Counted from the stretch's first letter, positions 24,476 through 38,559 are shown. The stretch is 64,000 bases of DNA from Stromatinia cepivora (GCA_014898415.1 RCTD01000030.1:1-64000), one strand, 5' to 3'. Notes: generated by a model from the sequence alone, not told the origin. Made by a program: numbers and translations.

Positions 24476-24559
24476 AATTATAAATCCGGGTTTTGTATAT
24501 CACTATATAATTTAAAGTTAGTTTTTTAGGGTGAAAGATTAAATCCTCAATAGATCCGG

Positions 24560-24800
24560 CAAAGTAAACAAATAAAATCGATATAATTAAATAAAAAAGT
24601 TTGTTATACTAAATATAATCAACAAAACAAAAAATAATTTATATAATAAACAAACAGAGAAATCTATTATATTAAATATATTTACAAAATAAAATCGAAT
24701 AAGATTATAAACTATTTAATGAATAAACAGGAAAGCTTGTTATATTAAATATATTAGCAAAATTGAATTTCAATAATATAGTTAATATAGAAAAGCTCAT
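24560..24800. repeat. Three-unit tandem repeat, ~75-80 bp
   Basis: Units share AATAAACA(A/G)(A/G)...TT(G/A)TTATA(C/T)TAAATATA...AAAA. Located just inside the left LTR of the 2.4-kb element. Confidence 0.5.
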
Positions 24801-25109
24801 TTTAGAAATTACTTAAATAAAAGATACCACTTTTTTATACCCTTTTTTCCGACAATTCGAAAATCAATCGATTCCCTTGATATCTTCTTTCTTTTTCGAA
24901 AATCTTTTTGCTTTATATCGATGATAATAATAAGAAATAAATATTCTACAAAGCAAAGTAAACCTTTCGAAACTTTTTTAGAATAAGATTCGAATATTCC
25001 TGTTTTTTGAATATTTTCGATTTTTATATAATTGATAGATTCCTTGTAGAAAACTTAATAAAAATGTTGGAGATTATATTTCTAATATAATTTTTGAGGG
25101 AGTTATGAA

Positions 25110-25355
25110 ATCTATATTTGTTTTTATTTTAGATACTTTAGGGATTCGTTTTTAAGATCTATTGTATCCTTTTGTTCAATTTTAGATAATTATAAATTTA
25201 CTTTACTTTTTGATTCTATTGAAATAGATTTGTTAATAAAATTTAAAACGATTTTAAATTTTGTTTTTAGTACAGATTCAGGGTCTGCAGAAGTTGATTT
25301 TTGAACTGGAATTTTTGGAATAATGAATTCGATATCTATAATATCCTTAGAATTT
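25110..25355 (-). mobile_element. Fragment of copia family A inside the 2.4-kb element
   Basis: Matches element 1 between the integrase and RT domains (about 14,670-14,890). It is the same segment, inverted, that begins the plus-strand fragment at 26,940. Its left and right breakpoints have no LTR. Confidence 0.65.
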
Positions 25356-26572
25356 ATTGTATTTATATTGAAAAGATATTATTGTTTTTGTTTTGAAGAA
25401 TAATACTTCTGTTTTGGAAAAGTGTTTTTTATATTCTTTTTAAGAATTCTTTATTAATATTCAATTTTTTTTTTGATTATTATTTTTTTATATTGTTATT
25501 GATATCTTTAATATCTTTTTGTTTTTTTTTTTATAATTATAATTACCAACTTTACTATCTTTTGATATATTGCCTATTATATATCATCTCAATACTATTT
25601 TGTTCTTATCCCCAAATCAATATTATTTTATTGTATCTTTATATTCAATATTTATAATAATAATTATACTAATAATTATAAAAGAAAAGAAGAATATCCC
25701 TAATAAAGAAATCAAAGATAGAATCGAAAACGATTATAGAAGAAACCGAAAATGAAACCAAAAGAGAAAATTATATACCAGAAAATATACAAAACGATAT
25801 ACTAAAAGAAACAAATAATTATATTAATAATAAAAGAATATATATCTAAATAAAAGAAATATTAAACTCTATTATATAATATATAAAGACTATTAGATAT
25901 TTAGCTAAATATAATACTAAAGATTAATAGATACTATAGTTTTCTAAAACTGATAACAGTTTATTAGTTAATATATAGAGATCATTAATATTTAATCAAA
26001 TATGATATTAAAGATCGATAAATATTATAACTTTCTGGAATCAATAGTAGTTTATCAATTAGTATATAAAGATCATTAATATTTAAACAAATATAATATT
26101 AAAAATCGATAAATATAATAATTTCTTGAAGTAAAAGTTACTAATTAGTAGTTTACTAATCATTCTAATTAGTAATTAGTTATACTTTTATTATAAAAAA
26201 AAGAGTTATAGATATGATTTTATAGAATATATTATTTTATTAGAGAAAAGTATTTGTATTGTAATATAGGGCTGAAGGTTCTAATCCAATATAATTGAAG
26301 GATTGGAAGTAGAAAAGATAGATTTCCTTTAATTTTTATTATAAAAAAAAGGGGTATTGATTATTCTTTAAAGATTATTATATTATTATAAAGCAATTAT
26401 TTTATTCAAATTTTATTAGATTTTGGGTTTTAAAAAATCTAATAAAGGAATGATTATTTAATATTATTAACTTTTTATTTTCAAATTAATATTGTTCAAT
26501 TCAATTTAAATCAATTATAATATTTATAATTTAATCCTTTTTGTTTTTATATATATTACATTTCTAAAGGAA

Positions 26573-26735
26573 TATTAGATTTTAGATTATACTATATATT
26601 TAAATATAGAATTATATTATAATAGAATTAATCTATATATAATTCTATTGAATTATATAATTTATATAATAGTTTCTAATCAGATAATCTTAGAATAATA
26701 AGGCTTTTCTATTCATTCAATATGATTTGTTAATA
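26573..26735 (+). repeat. Right LTR of the 2.4-kb element
   Basis: 163 bp. A short purine run (AAAGGAA) precedes it and could be the remains of the polypurine tract. Confidence 0.7.
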
Positions 26736-26871
26736 TAGAATACTATTTTGGAAATGATTATTAAATTCTTTTATAAAATAATCTATTATTATAATCTCTT
26801 TAAAGAAATTATTATAAATAAAAAATCTAAAAACGAAAACGCTATATTTATTTATTATAAAAAATATAGAA

Positions 26872-29195
26872 TCAAATAAATTAGATATATCAATATCAAT
26901 ATACAATAAAAATAAAAATAACAATATCTAGAAAGTAAATCAAGAATCTTTTTTCAAGAATATTTTAAATATCGAATCCATTATTCCAAAGATTCCAATT
27001 CAAGAATCAATTTTTGCAGATCCTGAATCTATACCAAAAACAAAATTTAAGATCATTTTAAATTTTATTGATAAATCTATTTTAATAGAATCAAAAAACA
27101 AAATAAATCCATAATCATTTAAAACCGAATAAAAGGATACAATAAATCTTGAAAACGAATCCCCAAAATATCTAATATGAAAATGGAAAAGAGATATAGA
27201 ATAAGATTTTGAAGGAGAATGGGAAAATAGGATTATAAAAGTATTAATTATAATATCTATATAGACCAAAATTCAAGAAAATATAGAATATATAATAATT
27301 ATAATCCTAATTATTTATAAGATAAATCCTTATATCAAAAATAAAATTGTTTCAGATTTTATAATTTCATTGATAAATATAAACAATATAAAAGATGTAG
27401 TATATCCGATTAAAAAAGTTTTGGAAATCAAAATATCAAGAATTTATAAGAAAGTAATATTAGATTAAGAATATTCTGAAAAATGAAAGGAAATTATTCA
27501 AAAGGAAATCATATTTTTGATTCAAAATAATATTTAGGAAGAATATATATTCCTTAAAGGAAGTAATTTAATTTCAATGAAATAGATATTTATAATTAAA
27601 ACAAAAAATAACAAAATAAAATAATTCAAAATAAGATTAATAATTCGAAGATTCAATTAAATATTAAAAAAAGATTACAATGAAATATTTGTACTAATAA
27701 TAAAATTAAATACATTCAAACTATTCTTAATCATTATTACAAAAGAAAATTTGGAATATTCATATTTCGATATCAAAAATGTTTTTATTGAATCATATTT
27801 GAAAGAAGAGATTTATCTTGAACTATTCTAAAATATCAAAATCGAAAAGGGATATATATTATAAACTCTATAAAATCTATATAATTTAAAACAAACTAAA
27901 AAAAACTAAAGTTTGTTATTAAAGAAAAAACTTTTAGATATAGATTTTATATAAAATTGGATAGATCTATATCTATATATATTTAAAGATTATAATATAA
28001 TATTATTACATTATATATATCATCACAAATCATTTGATTCGATGAAAAGCTATTAATCTGTTTTAATATCAAAAATCTAAAGAAGATTAATAAAATTCTA
28101 AATATTAAGATTATTTACAATAAAAAAATATATATATTAATTATAAACCAAAAAGAATATTTCGATATTATACTAACCAAATATAATATTATATATAAAT
28201 AATATCAAACCAAGAAACTATTAATAATGGATTATACTTATTTCCGATTAGTAATCGATAATAATGAATTAATAAATATAAATAAATATCAACAACAAAT
28301 AGAAAATATAATCTATTCAATAATATATATTCGATTAAATATAATATTCTTAATTGAAAAACTTTCATAATTTATAATAAAACCAATAAAACATTATATT
28401 ATAATTTTGAAGAATCTGATATAATATTTATAATCAATAATCAAATAAAAATTATAATTTAGATTAAAAGAAATATAATCTAATATCTACAAAGAATACA
28501 ATATATTTGATAATACAATAAAAATATATACAAATATAAATTAGATTAATAACAAATATAATCGAAAAAGTATTTCAAAAGAAATTATAATATTCTATAA
28601 AAATTTTATATTATAGATTAATAAGAAACAAATATTTATAACTACCTCTAATACAAAATCAGAATATATTGCAATAACAATATTTATCAAACAAAAAAAA
28701 TAGATTACACAAATATTCAAAGATTTATTCAAATCAAATTATATTAAAAAGAACAAAGATACAATTCAAATATTTAATAATAATCAGGGTATTTTAGCTT
28801 TAATTAAAAATCCACATTTATATAAATAATCTAAATATATAAATATCAATTATTATTTCATCAAAGATTTGATAGAAAAAAAGAAAATCGCTATTAATTA
28901 TATCAATATATATAATATAATTATCAACGGAATAACAAAGCTTTATATAAAGATTGTTTTCGAAAGATTCAAAAAAATATTAGGATTAATAACCTAAAAG
29001 AATCGAATAGAATATCCTCAATAAAAGAATATTAAAAATAAGATTATTATAAAATTAAAATTGAAATTATATAATCATAATAATATACAAATCATATTTA
29101 AGGATAATCTCAATTCTACTTCTATTAGAATTATAAATCCTTAATTCAACTTACATAATCAACAATACTACTACTTCCTACACCAAAAGTTAACA
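26872..29195 (+). mobile_element. Copia family A fragment, 5'-truncated, RT active site deleted
   Basis: Plus-strand copy from the linker after integrase through RT and RNase H to the 3' LTR (29,030-29,195, 166 bp, ending AAAAGTTAACA). Gag, protease and integrase are missing. Near 28,000-28,020 the segment coding for the YIDD motif is absent compared with the copy at 60,600-60,660, so the RT core is deleted as well as RIP-mutated. The left end abuts sequence unrelated to copia at about 26,872. Confidence 0.8.
29030..29195 (+). repeat. 3' LTR of the truncated copia copy
   Basis: 166 bp, TATTAAAAATA at the left and AAAAGTTAACA at the right; the reverse complement of the LTRs at 12,639 and 17,955. 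Confidence 0.8.
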
Positions 29196-32100
29196 ATTTT
29201 ATTATTAATTTATATAATAATTAGATTATGAAAGAATCAATATATATAATAATAAATTTATATAATAATAAATTTATATAATATTGAAATTGTAATATAT
29301 AATTATATATTTTAAGTAAATAATATAAAAATAATGAGAAGAATAGAAAGATATAAATGAAATAATATATTGCAAAGAATTTTCGATTTAATTATTTAAA
29401 TTAATTGAGAAAAAAGATACAAATAATAAAGATGAATATAGATATTAAAGATTTTAGGATTATTTTTTATTGGTGGATTATTTTGGATTGAATAAATTTA
29501 TGAAAATATTAAAGTGTTTTGATCAATTTTCCAAGTACTATAAATATTTTCTTTTTTATCAAACAAATAATAAAAAGATAAAGAAACAAAATATTAAATT
29601 AGAAAATAAATATATAATATCATTTTGAAAGAAATAAATTGAAAAAGATTGAATAATTGAAAATAAAATAATTGAAATTGAATAAATTTAAAATAACTTT
29701 AAATTTATTAGATAATAAATATCTTTAATCTATATATTATTCTAAAATGATTTATAAACTTTCTTCTTTTTATATAATAATCGATATAATTGAAAAGAAT
29801 TTGAAATATCATTATTTTTAGATTTATATTTTTGTATAATGGATTTATAAGAATAAAGAATAAATATCTTAAATATTTAAGATAAAAAAAAAATTATTTC
29901 TAGGAAATAATAATAATTGAAATTCTTTATTATTTAAAATATTATCAAATCAAGATATGATATTATAAGAATAGCATTTATTATTAAGAACCAAAATAAT
30001 AATAAATATAAAATCAAATTATCTTTATCCAGATTGAATAAATCTAAAACTTTATTAAAAGATGTTTGATATTTAATTAATATAAAATAATTGCAATGAT
30101 TAATATCAAATCGATTATAAAGATTTATAACAAAATATCCATTATTGAATAAATCTAATATTATTAAAGTCTAAATATTCTTATTTTAATAAATTAATTT
30201 CTTTAATAAAAAAAAATATATTAATTGATTTATTATTATCATTATCATTCTTTTTATTTATAATATTATCAAATTCAAAATCAAGGATTGACAGGATTAT
30301 CTAAATAAATAAGGAAGGATTTTTCTTTATAATATAAAATATAGATTTCTTTATATATATTCTTTTTTATAAATAAAAAGTATTAAAAATGAAAGCAAAT
30401 CTTTAATAAATATTTATAATATATTAAAAAAAAATATTAGGAAATAAATTCTTTTTCAAAAATACTAAAATATTGATTCATCAAATAAATAATTATAAAG
30501 GAATTCCAGAAAACAAAATCCAAGAAAATTTATAAAATAGAATTAAAAAAGATATAATCTATATTCAAAAAAATCGATTTTTGAAAATAATACCTGGGAA
30601 TAGATTGATAAATATTGAAAGGAAAGATTTTATTGATATAAAATTAACGAATATCTTTATATCGATAATTATCTTTTAATTCAATTTTATTCGAATTGAA
30701 TTCAATATATATTATCGAAATAATATATTGAAGATTAATGGTTATATAATAGTTTATAATAATATTGGAAGCAAAAAGAATATAAACTAAAGTATTATTT
30801 GAGAAAAGGGTATTAATATAATAATTAGTATTAATTGATTTCCAAATGATAATATCATTATAAAGGTATTTCTTATAGATTGGATTTTTTCGAAGAAATA
30901 CAAGATTATATTATAATTCTTTTTTGATCAAATATTATTCATTTATAATCTTTATTATAATAATCGATTACGAATAAATTTCGGGATTATAAACTTTAAG
31001 AATTATAATATACTTTTTTTAAAATATAATATTATTAGAAAAATAAAAATAATAAATGAGATCAATCAAGATTATAATATAATTATCAACCGAAGATCTT
31101 TTATATTTGGAATATATTTTATATAAATCTTTGGAATAATAAATAGAATCCAAAAGAGATTAATTATAATCAAAATAATAAATAAATTCTGGAAAAGAAA
31201 TTAATTGAAAATTCTTACTATTATAAGTTTTGATAATATAATATTATAAAAACAAATCGATATAAAGGATTTATTAAATAAAAAAAAAAGAATAATTATA
31301 TAAAAAATTATTAAAAGAAAAATAATAGAAATACTAAATATAAATATCAAGGATTTACTATGAGAATCACAGTAAAGAATCGGTTAATTTCGAATAACAA
31401 TAGGTTTGGATTTAGAATCAAAACTTTTCATTACTTTCTCTAAATAATATTGAAGAATTCCCTTCTATATAGATGAAAACTCTTCAAACTAACATACAAT
31501 TCGGCCCGCTTTCGGCTAACCTTAATTTCGTAATTGAGGTTCGTAACATTTACTTAAATCCTTTCTATTTCGATTTAGATCAGAAAAAATATAGAATAAT
31601 AAAAAAGAAAGTATATTTAACAAATTTATATTAGAAATTGATTGAATATTTGTATTTAATAAAATCAAATAATTTATTAATAAAACAAAAGGTTTTTAAA
31701 TATATTATAATTATAATAGAAAAGTTCTTGACAAAAATGAATTGCATATTTTTTAAAAAAATTTGAAAACGAAATTAAACAATAGATTTATTAAAAATAA
31801 ATTAATTATAATAATTATTTGCAATTCGGAAATACTTTAAGGATTTATTTTAATTAAAAGATTAATAAAAAATTTGAATATATAATCTCAAAAAACGAAA
31901 GATAATATATTTATTGATAATAAAATTAATATTAATAATAAAATTGAAATATTAAACAAAAAAGAAATATATTTATTATATACTGAAAAAATAATACTAG
32001 ATTTATCCAATTATAATATATACTTCAATATTCTATTAATCCCTAAAATATAATTTACTTCTACAAAATTATATTAAATAAATAAAATAATACGAAAAAA

Positions 32101-32679
32101 TATCTAATATACAAATATATTATAATAATCCAGATTAAAAAAAGATAAAAAAAACCTTTTAATCTTTTATTATATTTAATATATTTTTAAGATTAATATT
32201 CTCCAATTCTATTTTTATTTCTTTATTCTTATTTTTATCCTTTTCTTTTTTCTTTTTCTCATTATTAAATACTTCAATCATTATACAATTCTTAATCTTC
32301 GAAACTTTAATAAAGGATTGAAATTTATTAATAAAACAATTTTAATATTAAAATAAAAATTCAATTATAATAGTTTTTTTTTGAAAATATTATATTAATA
32401 AAAGAATCGAATATAAATATATTATATTCTTTTTATTTATAAAATATATAAACGATTTAAATATTAATAAATAAAATAAAGATAAATTTATATAAAACAA
32501 AATTAAGAATAAAAGATTTATTGAATAATAAAAGATTAAATAATAAATAGAATAAAATAGATACGAATCAATATAATAATCGAGATAGAACAAAATCAAA
32601 TATTAATTGAAAGATAATTATTGAAAATAATAAAAATTAATATAAAACAATATAAAAGGAAAAAAAGAAAAGAAATAAC
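29196..32679. other. Extremely AT-rich sequence, no assignable gene
   Basis: Almost no G or C over 3.5 kb. 29,220-29,290 has short TTTATATAATAATAAA tandem copies. Some plus-strand stretches (about 30,480-31,100) read as protein if TAA/TAG are taken as former Gln, but no domain emerges. An island of ordinary composition at 31,370-31,570 stands out; it contains GGCCCGCTTTCGGC and an inverted repeat around AACCTTAATTTCGTAATT. Confidence 0.45.
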
Positions 32680-32945
32680 TTTATTAAAAAAAGATAATTT
32701 TAATAAAAAAAGATAATATAATAAAAACAAATAATTTTATCAAAGAAAAATAATTTTATTAAAAAAAAGATAATTTTACTAAAAAAAGATAACTTTATTA
32801 AAAAAAAATAATTTTACTGAAAAAAAGTAACTTTATTAAAAAAAAATAACTTTATTAAAAAAAAATAATTTTATTAAAGAAAGATAATTTTATTGAAGAA
32901 AAATAATTTTATTAAAAAAAAATATATTTATTAAAAAAAGATACC
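32680..32945. repeat. A-rich minisatellite, ~17-19-bp unit
   Basis: About 14 degenerate copies of a unit like ATAATTTTATTAAAAAAAG, varying mainly in A-run length and T/C. Confidence 0.75.
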
Positions 32946-33880
32946 AGATAATTTTATAGAAGATTAAATATTATTAAAAAGGGATAATAAAATAAAAAAA
33001 TGAAATTGTTAAATAATAAAAAAAAAAAAAATTTTTAGAAAATATTAATATATAATTTGAATATAAAATAAATGATTTAAATAAATAAGGAGAAGGTATA
33101 ATAGATTTATCTTTAATATATTCTACATTATTCCAAAAATAAAATATTTCAAAATATATATCCTTTTATATCTTTATTTTAAATTATTTTTATAAAATAT
33201 TAAAATATTCCAAAAAAAGAAATTTATTTTCCATTTGATTTTTGATAATAATAAAATCTTTTAATTAAAAAAAAAAATTAATAAAATATTATTATATAAT
33301 ATTATTCAAATGTTTTATAGTATTTTTAATAAAATTCTTTCAAATAATATAATGAATATTAACTTTAATATTAATTTATTATCAATTACTTATATTTATT
33401 ATAACAAAAATAAAATTAATCCTAAAACTATTCCCTTCTCAATATTTGATCATTAAATATTTATTCCATAACTTTTTAAAATAAATATAATAAATATTAT
33501 ATTATATTAATAATTCCAATTATTAATTAATATAATCAATAACTTTAATTCTATTTCATATATATAATTCTTTCTTAATAATAATATTAAAAAATTCATC
33601 AACAAAATTACTATAATAATTAATGAAACCATTACTTTGAATAACAATTTTATTAAGAATTTTAAATTTACTTTTATTAATATTGAATAAATATAAAATA
33701 TGAATTAATATATTATAAATGATTTCTAAATAATCTATAATTTTTTATTTATATATCTTCATTTTTTTAAACTTTATATATTATAATAAAATAAAAAGTA
33801 TTTTATATATAATCTTTATTATCATCAAATATCTATTATTATATATATTATAGAATATTATAAAGTATATTCAAACAAGA
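32946..33880. other. AT-rich spacer
   Basis: Long A and T runs, no reading frame, no recognisable repeat apart from homopolymers. Confidence 0.4.
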
Positions 33881-35990
33881 ACAAAAAGAAAATTCGATTT
33901 TTTTAGGATTAATATAAATTATCAAAAATTATATTATTTATCTTTTGAGATTTATATTATAATTTGTTTTCGTTGATATAATGAAATTACAATATAATGA
34001 ATAAAAAAGGATTTAATAAATCAATTGTACAAAATATAAAATAATAATTCCAGAAAGTATTTATAGAATTTAAATATATTTTTTTAGATATTAATATCGA
34101 ATTGTTTAAGGTTCAAAATAAGAAAATATTTCAATTATTTATTCAATAAAGAAAGAGTATATTATATATTGTATTGATTGTATTAGAATATAATTTGATT
34201 GAAGCAAATATAGATATCTCAGAGATCTTTGATTATATATTATTTTTTTTTATATTTTTTATATATTAATATATTTACAATAAGGATATTTTCTTTATAT
34301 AATAATATAAATCGATAAATGGCTTAATTAAATTTTGGCAGGAATTAATCTAAATTATATTATTCTATTGTATTTTGTATTTCCAATTCTTTTTTGATAA
34401 TCAATTTCAAATTATATATCTATTTTTAATGATCTTTGTATAATAAGGATTTTTGTTAAAACAAATTATTATTATAATTAAATTAAAGAATTTTGAGTAT
34501 TATTATTATAACAATGATTTCTGATAACGAATATATTATATTAATATATAAAAGAATATATTCAAAAAAGAAGTAATATTTATTAATCTAAATAATAAAA
34601 AAATCAAATATAATAAAGAAAATAAGATTAATTGATATTATTTTTATTATTATATAGATTTCATTATTATCATTATTGATAAATTTCTTTTATTATAATT
34701 TAAAAGATACAATACTCTTTTCGAATTCTATATAATTTTATACAATTATTTATTAGATTTTTATAAATTCGTTTTTTATTATATTTATAATCAAATTTAA
34801 TAACGATTTTGGAAAAAATAATATTGTTATTTTTTTATTGAAGAAATTGAATATATTTTAAATCGAGAATTAGATTCTTTATCGAATTATTATTAAAAAT
34901 ATATATTTTGAATAAATCAAAGGGTATTTTAATCAAATCATAAAATTGAGAATAAATTAAATTATTTTTATTTTTTTATTTATATAGAATAGCAAACAAA
35001 ATCTGATTTATTATATCTTATATAATAATTCAAAAATATATAGTATATTTAAAATTACTTTTCGCTAAATTATTATTGATTTCAAAAACTATTTGGTTTT
35101 TAATATATATTTTAAAATAATACTTTTTTTATAAGAATATTTTTGTTTTATAATCTTTTGGAATATAATCAAATAATAAAGTATTATTTTTAAATATCAT
35201 TTGTTTAATAAAATTAACAAATATATAATCTAAATTATAGAATTGGATATCAATTGTATCAATCTATGTAGAATATTAATTATTATATATTTGAATCAAA
35301 TTAGTATTTATAAATTTCAATTTGATATTCTTAAAATAAATAAACAAAATGGTTCCTCGAAATCGATCGAAATTTAGATTCTTTTCGATAATCTGAAAAA
35401 TAAAATTCCAAAATGAATCGAAGTATTGAAATTATAAGATATACTTAATCAATTATTCCTTTGATAATTCTTTTTGGTAAAACTCTTTAATAGAAATTGT
35501 TATAAAATCTAGATAAGAAATTTCAATGGATATAGAATAATATTATATAATATTAAAGGAATTAATAACTTTGTTAAAGATTAAACCAATAATAATATTA
35601 TAAAAGAATTTATTATTTTATTTGCTTAAATAAAAGATATATTTATAATCATTTTCGAAATATAAAAAGAAAAAGAAAATAAAGATCAATAATAATTCCA
35701 TTTCAATTATATTATTGAAAAAATAATGAAGGATTTTATAAAATAAAATATATTTTTTATTTTTTGGGATTATAAAAACTTTATAGATTGATTTTATTTT
35801 AAATTTTATAAGATTAATATATAAAATTAATAGAATATTTTATCAAAGACTGGAAATTAAAATAAAAGTATTATTAAATCTGAAAATATTAAAGTCTATA
35901 TTAATATTATTTCATTTGTATATCTAATAACTTATAAATAAATTAATATTAATATAAACTTTAATATCTTAAAATTTAATAGTACTTTTA
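33881..35990 (+). pseudogene. Possible heavily RIPed coding region, unknown family
   Basis: Several plus-strand stretches look protein-like when TAA/TAG is taken as former Gln: about 34,050-34,230 (ELFKVQNKKIFQLFI), 34,560-34,880, and 35,680-36,050 (FWDYKNFID and FIIKTPNIDLKAFKYYIQ). They lie on one strand but not always in one frame. Possible transposon Gag/Pol remnant; no diagnostic motif found. Treat as tentative. Confidence 0.25.
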
Positions 35991-36775
35991 TTATAAAAAC
36001 CCCGAATATTGATTTAAAAGCTTTTAAGTATTATATTCAAAATCCTTTAATATTGAAATAGAATCCTTTAAATATTTAAATATAAATCCCAAATATTGAA
36101 TATTAAATCTTCAAAATATTGAATAATAATCCTCAAAATTTTAAATAATAAATCTTTAGAATATTGAATAATAATCCTCTAAATATTAAATTCTAAGCTT
36201 TTAAAATAAACCTTGATAATCTTCAAAATTTTAAATAATAAGCTTTTAGATTTCGAATAATAAAACCTCAAATTTCGAATTAATATTCCCTAATATATTA
36301 AATTCTAAGCCCTCAAATTTCGAATTAATACCCCCCAATATATTAAATTCTAAGCCCTCAAATTATTGAATTTTAATCCCCAAATTTCGAATTAATAACC
36401 CTCAATATATTAAATTATAAGCCCCCAAATATTAAATTTTAACTCCCCAAATATTAAATTCTAAACCCTCAAATATTGAATTATAAGCCCTTTATTTATT
36501 GAATTCTAAATCCCTAATATGTTAAATTCTAAGTCTTCAATTATTGAATTTTAGTTCCTCAAATATTGAATTTTAATCCCCAAATTTCGAATTAATAACC
36601 CTTAATATATTAAATTATAAGTCTTTTATTTATTGAATTCTAAGCCCCCAAATATTAAATTTTAATTCTTCAAATATTAAATTCTAAGTTTTTAAATATT
36701 AAATTCTAAACCCTTTATTTATTAAACTAAAATCCCCAAAAATATTATATTATAAATCCTTTAATATTAGATTTT
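35991..36775. repeat. 22-bp satellite array, RIP-decayed copy
   Basis: About 35 degenerate copies of a 22-bp unit of the form CCCTCAAATATTGAATTCTAAG. The same unit, with more G/C left, is arrayed at 62,990-63,460. Cytosines persist mainly in the CCCTC/CCCC core. Confidence 0.8.
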
Positions 36776-37040
36776 ACCTTTATATTATTAGGATTGAATA
36801 GATTTTATATAGTTTATAGAATTTTATTATTAAAATATATAATATTGAAATTCTAATCAAAAAGTTATAGAATGAATTTTTATATTATAGTATTCTAAAT
36901 CCTTAAAATATATTTTTAAAGTTTTATTTGTTAAGTTTTACCCCTTATATTATTAGAATTAAATAAAGTATATATAGTTTATAAAAAGCTAATATTAAAT
37001 TAATAATATTAAAACTTTAATCAAAAAGTATTAGGGTTCC
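36776..37040. repeat. Module following the 22-bp array, also at 12,250-12,530
   Basis: Two related units (TATATTATTAGGATTGAATA ... AATCAAAAAGT) directly after the array. The same arrangement, a 22-bp array then ATAATATTAGGATTCAAAG, is present at 63,440-63,530. Confidence 0.65.
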
Positions 37041-37484
37041 CAAATATTAATTAACTTTAGTATTATATAAGGCCTATACTAATTTTATATATATTCATTT
37101 ATATATAAAAGAATTCTAGGATTTATATAAGGGTTTATTAGTTAATAAGATTTTAAATATTTAATTAGAAATCAATAATTAAGGTTTAGAATTGAAGAGG
37201 GAAGTCTAAAATGATTTTTTAAGGTTTAAAAAGTACTAATATTAGAATCATCATATATTGAATACCTTTCAGGTTATTCTTTTTATATACCTATAGAATC
37301 CTTATTAATCGAAATTCTATATACAATTGATTTATACGAAAATAATAATTTCCGATAAATTATTTTATGTGTAAAATCATTATTGATAAAATTAGCTTTT
37401 GGTGATCCCCCTTATAGATATATAAAATCTAAATTATATACTTGTATAATTTATAACCATATAATGAAAATTCATCGGAAATAA
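37041..37484. other. Spacer between satellite modules
   Basis: No gene. Slightly less AT-rich at 37,260-37,420. Contains ATTCATCGGAA near 37,470, matching the GGCTCACCGG/ATTCATCGG sequences of 62,600-62,820. Confidence 0.4.
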
Positions 37485-37720
37485 TTTATAGGCTTTATAA
37501 TCTATAAGAGAACTTATAATAAAAACTTATTAAAGGATTTTTAAATTTATAAGGAAATTTATAATAAAAACTTATCGAAGGACTTTTAAATCTATAAAAG
37601 AGTTTATAATAAAAACTCATCAAAGGATTTTTAAATCTATAAGAAAACCTATAATAAAAGTTTATTAAAGGATTTTTAAATCTATAAGGGAGTCTATAAT
37701 AAAAGCTTACCGGGACTGTT
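37485..37720. repeat. 45-bp tandem repeat, about five units
   Basis: Units begin GATTTTTAAATCTATAAG and contain CTATAATAAAA(G/A)CTTA. The last unit ends in TTACCGGG, the least mutated version. Confidence 0.75.
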
Positions 37721-37844
37721 ATTATAATATTATTGATATTATAAATTCGAATCTATTCTTTCATTATTATCAATTCAATAAATATATATATATATGAATT
37801 TAAATCTATTCTTCTATTATTTTTAATATTAATCTTTTGATAAA

Positions 37845-38240
37845 TAATCTTTCAATATATAATCTTTCAATATATAATCTTTCAATATATAATCTTTTAA
37901 TATTAATCTTTAATAAATTATTTCTTAATATAATTCTTTTAATATTATTCTTTCAATAAATAATCTTTCAATATATAATCTTAGGGTTATATAATCTTTT
38001 AATATTAATCTTCAGTATTATTCTTTCAATATAAAATATATAATCTTTCAATATATAATCTTTCAATAAATAATCTTTCAATAAATAATCTTTCAATAGA
38101 AATTATTCTTTCAATATAAAATATATAATCTTTCAATAAATAATCTTTTAATAAATAATCTTTCAATAAATAATCTTTTAATATAAAATATATAATCTGT
38201 TTATATTAATTCTTCAATATATAATCTTTTAATATACCCT
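37845..38240. repeat. 15-bp tandem repeat (AATCTTTCAATATAT)
   Basis: More than 20 copies with variants AATCTTTTAATATTA and AATCTTTCAATAAAT. It ends about 300 bases downstream of the helicase pseudogene. Confidence 0.8.
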
Positions 38241-38559
38241 TTCGATATTAATCTTTCAATATTTCAATTCTTTATAATTCTATTATAATATTAAAATATC
38301 AATCTATAAAAATCTTATTTATTCACTATATTCATTCACATTTATATTCACAAAACAATATTCTAAAATAAAATAATAATAATTCATTCTTTATTAAAAT
38401 AAAAGCTATACTAAAAAATATCGGTTTTCATATTAAGAATAATAATATTAATAAATTATATTCTTACAATAATAGAACCTTTCAATCTTTGTATTTCAAT
38501 TTTATTATTAAAAATATTAAAAATTTAAAATAATATATGATATGTGATATTGGAAATTG

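Larger units (their letters stand above)
24313..26735 (+). mobile_element. 2.4-kb LTR element (family B), probably non-autonomous or deleted
   Basis: Two direct 163-bp repeats, 24,313-24,475 and 26,573-26,735, begin TATTGGATTTTGG / TATTAGATTTTAG and end TTATTAATA / TTGTTAATA. They are RIP forms of TG...CA ends. Directly inside the left LTR is AATTATAAATCCGGG, close to the primer site of copia family A, so the element reads in the plus direction. The 2.1-kb interior has no Pol of its own. It holds a tandem repeat (24,560-24,800) and a family-A copia fragment in the opposite orientation (25,110-25,355). Flanking AAATA and TAGAA do not match, so no target-site duplication is visible. Confidence 0.65.

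Noticed and set aside
31500..31560. tRNA gene in the GC island (GGCCCGCTTTCGGC)
   Set aside because: No cloverleaf with acceptor, D and T arms can be drawn and no TTCGANNCC box is in place.
32680..32945. CRISPR-like array
   Set aside because: Units are contiguous without unique spacers; it is a simple minisatellite.
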